Part shown: in pieces, positions 63,523 through 64,000 of the stretch
Layout of the letters: every line of letters starts with the position of its first letter
How positions within the stretch are numbered: the first letter of the stretch is position 1
Assembly: GCF_027111295.1 (NCBI RefSeq)
Contig: NZ_CP114287.1
Coordinates: 248,001 to 312,000 of the forward strand
Source: Flavobacterium gelatinilyticum
Lineage (GTDB): Bacteria > Bacteroidota > Bacteroidia > Flavobacteriales > Flavobacteriaceae
Reading direction: 5' to 3'
Length of the DNA: 64,000 nt
Position numbers and translations under genes: made by a program
Notes under the pieces: model-generated
The model's input: only the letters and a program-made list of their open reading frames with translations
Told to the model about the DNA's origin: nothing
Database searches by the model: none

Positions 63523-64000
63523 TATTCTGTATAGATTGTGTTAGTATTTTGTAAATATTTTTTTGATTTTCATTGGTAATATAAGCCATATGCGCATCTG
63601 TGGTAACCGAGTCATGACGTTTAGCAGGTCCGGTTTGTGCGTCTGCCGGATTCAGCGTTTTAATTTTTTCGGCTGTTTCCTGAATTAAAGGACCCAGTAC
63701 TTCAAAAGGAACTTGATGTTCTTCGCAGATTTCATGCCCAATCTGATATAAATGATTCGTGAAGTTATTTACAAAAACAGCGGCCACATGAAGTGCTTTT
63801 CGCTGTTCTGAACTTATAGGATAAACAGAGTTGGAAATGCTGTTTGCTGCTGTTTCTAAAACAATATAATCTTCTGATTTTTGCGTTTCTAAACAAATGG
63901 GAATCACTGAAAAATCGACTTCTTTATTTTTAGAAAAAGTCTGCAGCGGATAAAAAACGCCTTTTCTGTTCTTTGAATCCAGAACATCAATAGGAGTAGT
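63506..64000 (-). CDS. DUF2520 / Rossmann-like oxidoreductase, N-terminus cut by window
   Basis: At least 165 codons, open at base 64000. From the edge it reads TPIDVLDSKNRKGVFYPLQTF, then the DUF2520 part: VFVNNFTNHLYQIGHEICEEH, FEVLGPLIQETAEKIKTLNPADAQTGPAKRHDS and NIYKILTQSIQ. The family has an N-terminal Rossmann domain binding NADPH and resembles pyrroline-5-carboxylate or 6-phosphogluconate dehydrogenase folds. The catalytic role is unknown. The inner ATG near 63907 is within the domain and is not the true start. Confidence 0.88.
   Translation of the reverse strand, partial: TTPIDVLDSKNRKGVFYPLQTFSKNKEVDFSVIPICLETQKSEDYIVLETAANSISNSVYPISSEQRKALHVAAVFVNNFTNHLYQIGHEICEEHQVPFEVLGPLIQETAEKIKTLNPADAQTGPAKRHDSVTTDAHMAYITNENQKNIYKILTQSIQNNGKKL

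Overview
The window looks like chromosome of a Flavobacterium-type bacterium (Bacteroidota, Flavobacteriia). The evidence is as follows. The DNA is AT-rich. The 16S and 23S genes have Bacteroidota-like ends. Promoters repeatedly fit the Bacteroidota sigma-ABfrI form, TTG at -33 and TAnnTTTG at -7, and genes lack clear Shine-Dalgarno sites. The gene content is typical of the group: a PorQ-like type IX secretion protein, DUF4294, DUF2807/GIN, DUF2911, DUF1684, an Atg22-like transporter, and lipoproteins with acidic residues just after the lipid Cys. I see no prophage, CRISPR array or complete insertion sequence.

Layout. Bases 1-2.4 kb hold the end of a response regulator, an M42 aminopeptidase and a DUF4294 protein. 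Bases 2.4-8.7 kb are a complete rRNA operon (16S, tRNA-Ile, tRNA-Ala, 23S, 5S). It is driven by three promoters spaced 124 bp apart and carries two boxA-like elements. Bases 8.8-11.3 kb hold small stress or repair genes. Bases 11.4-18.7 kb are a glycogen/alpha-glucan cluster (glgA, glgC, glgB, GH31 glucosidase). Bases 18.8-21.1 kb hold an M48 lipoprotein protease and an MFS exporter. Bases 21.2-24.0 kb are an ECF sigma factor operon with two beta-rich surface-type proteins. Bases 24.2-32.1 kb hold a lipoprotein, lon, porQ, an L,D-transpeptidase-like gene, cmk and a nucleoside permease. Bases 32.2-33 kb hold a HigBA-type pair whose toxin gene has a nonsense codon. Bases 33.3-35.1 kb are rpsA.

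Bases 35.2-36.8 kb hold three tandem ExbD-like genes that lack the essential channel Asp, the middle one frameshifted. Bases 37-40.2 kb hold a fasciclin protein, an EamA transporter, an overlooked 47-residue gene and a serine hydrolase with a CBM48-like tail. Bases 40.3-44.7 kb are a duplicated BlaI/M56 (BlaR1-like) sensor module, with a three-site operator array overlapping its promoter. Bases 44.7-49.7 kb hold transport and housekeeping genes (MFS, DUF1684, TatD, TcdA, HAD, DUF2911). Bases 49.8-55 kb hold a 4HB membrane protein and a tight PIG-L / 35-residue membrane peptide / sodium-solute symporter operon. Bases 55-59.5 kb hold secreted and outer-membrane proteins. Bases 59.6-64 kb hold an AI-2E-type permease, MscS, Maf, a UbiA prenyltransferase, a KdsC-like phosphatase and a DUF2520 protein cut by the window edge.

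The candidates I find most interesting are the Asp-less ExbD triplet, the self-regulated duplicated BlaI/M56 module with its 20-bp-spaced operators and an 80-bp perfectly conserved internal segment, the 35-residue partner of the symporter, and the triplicated rRNA promoter.
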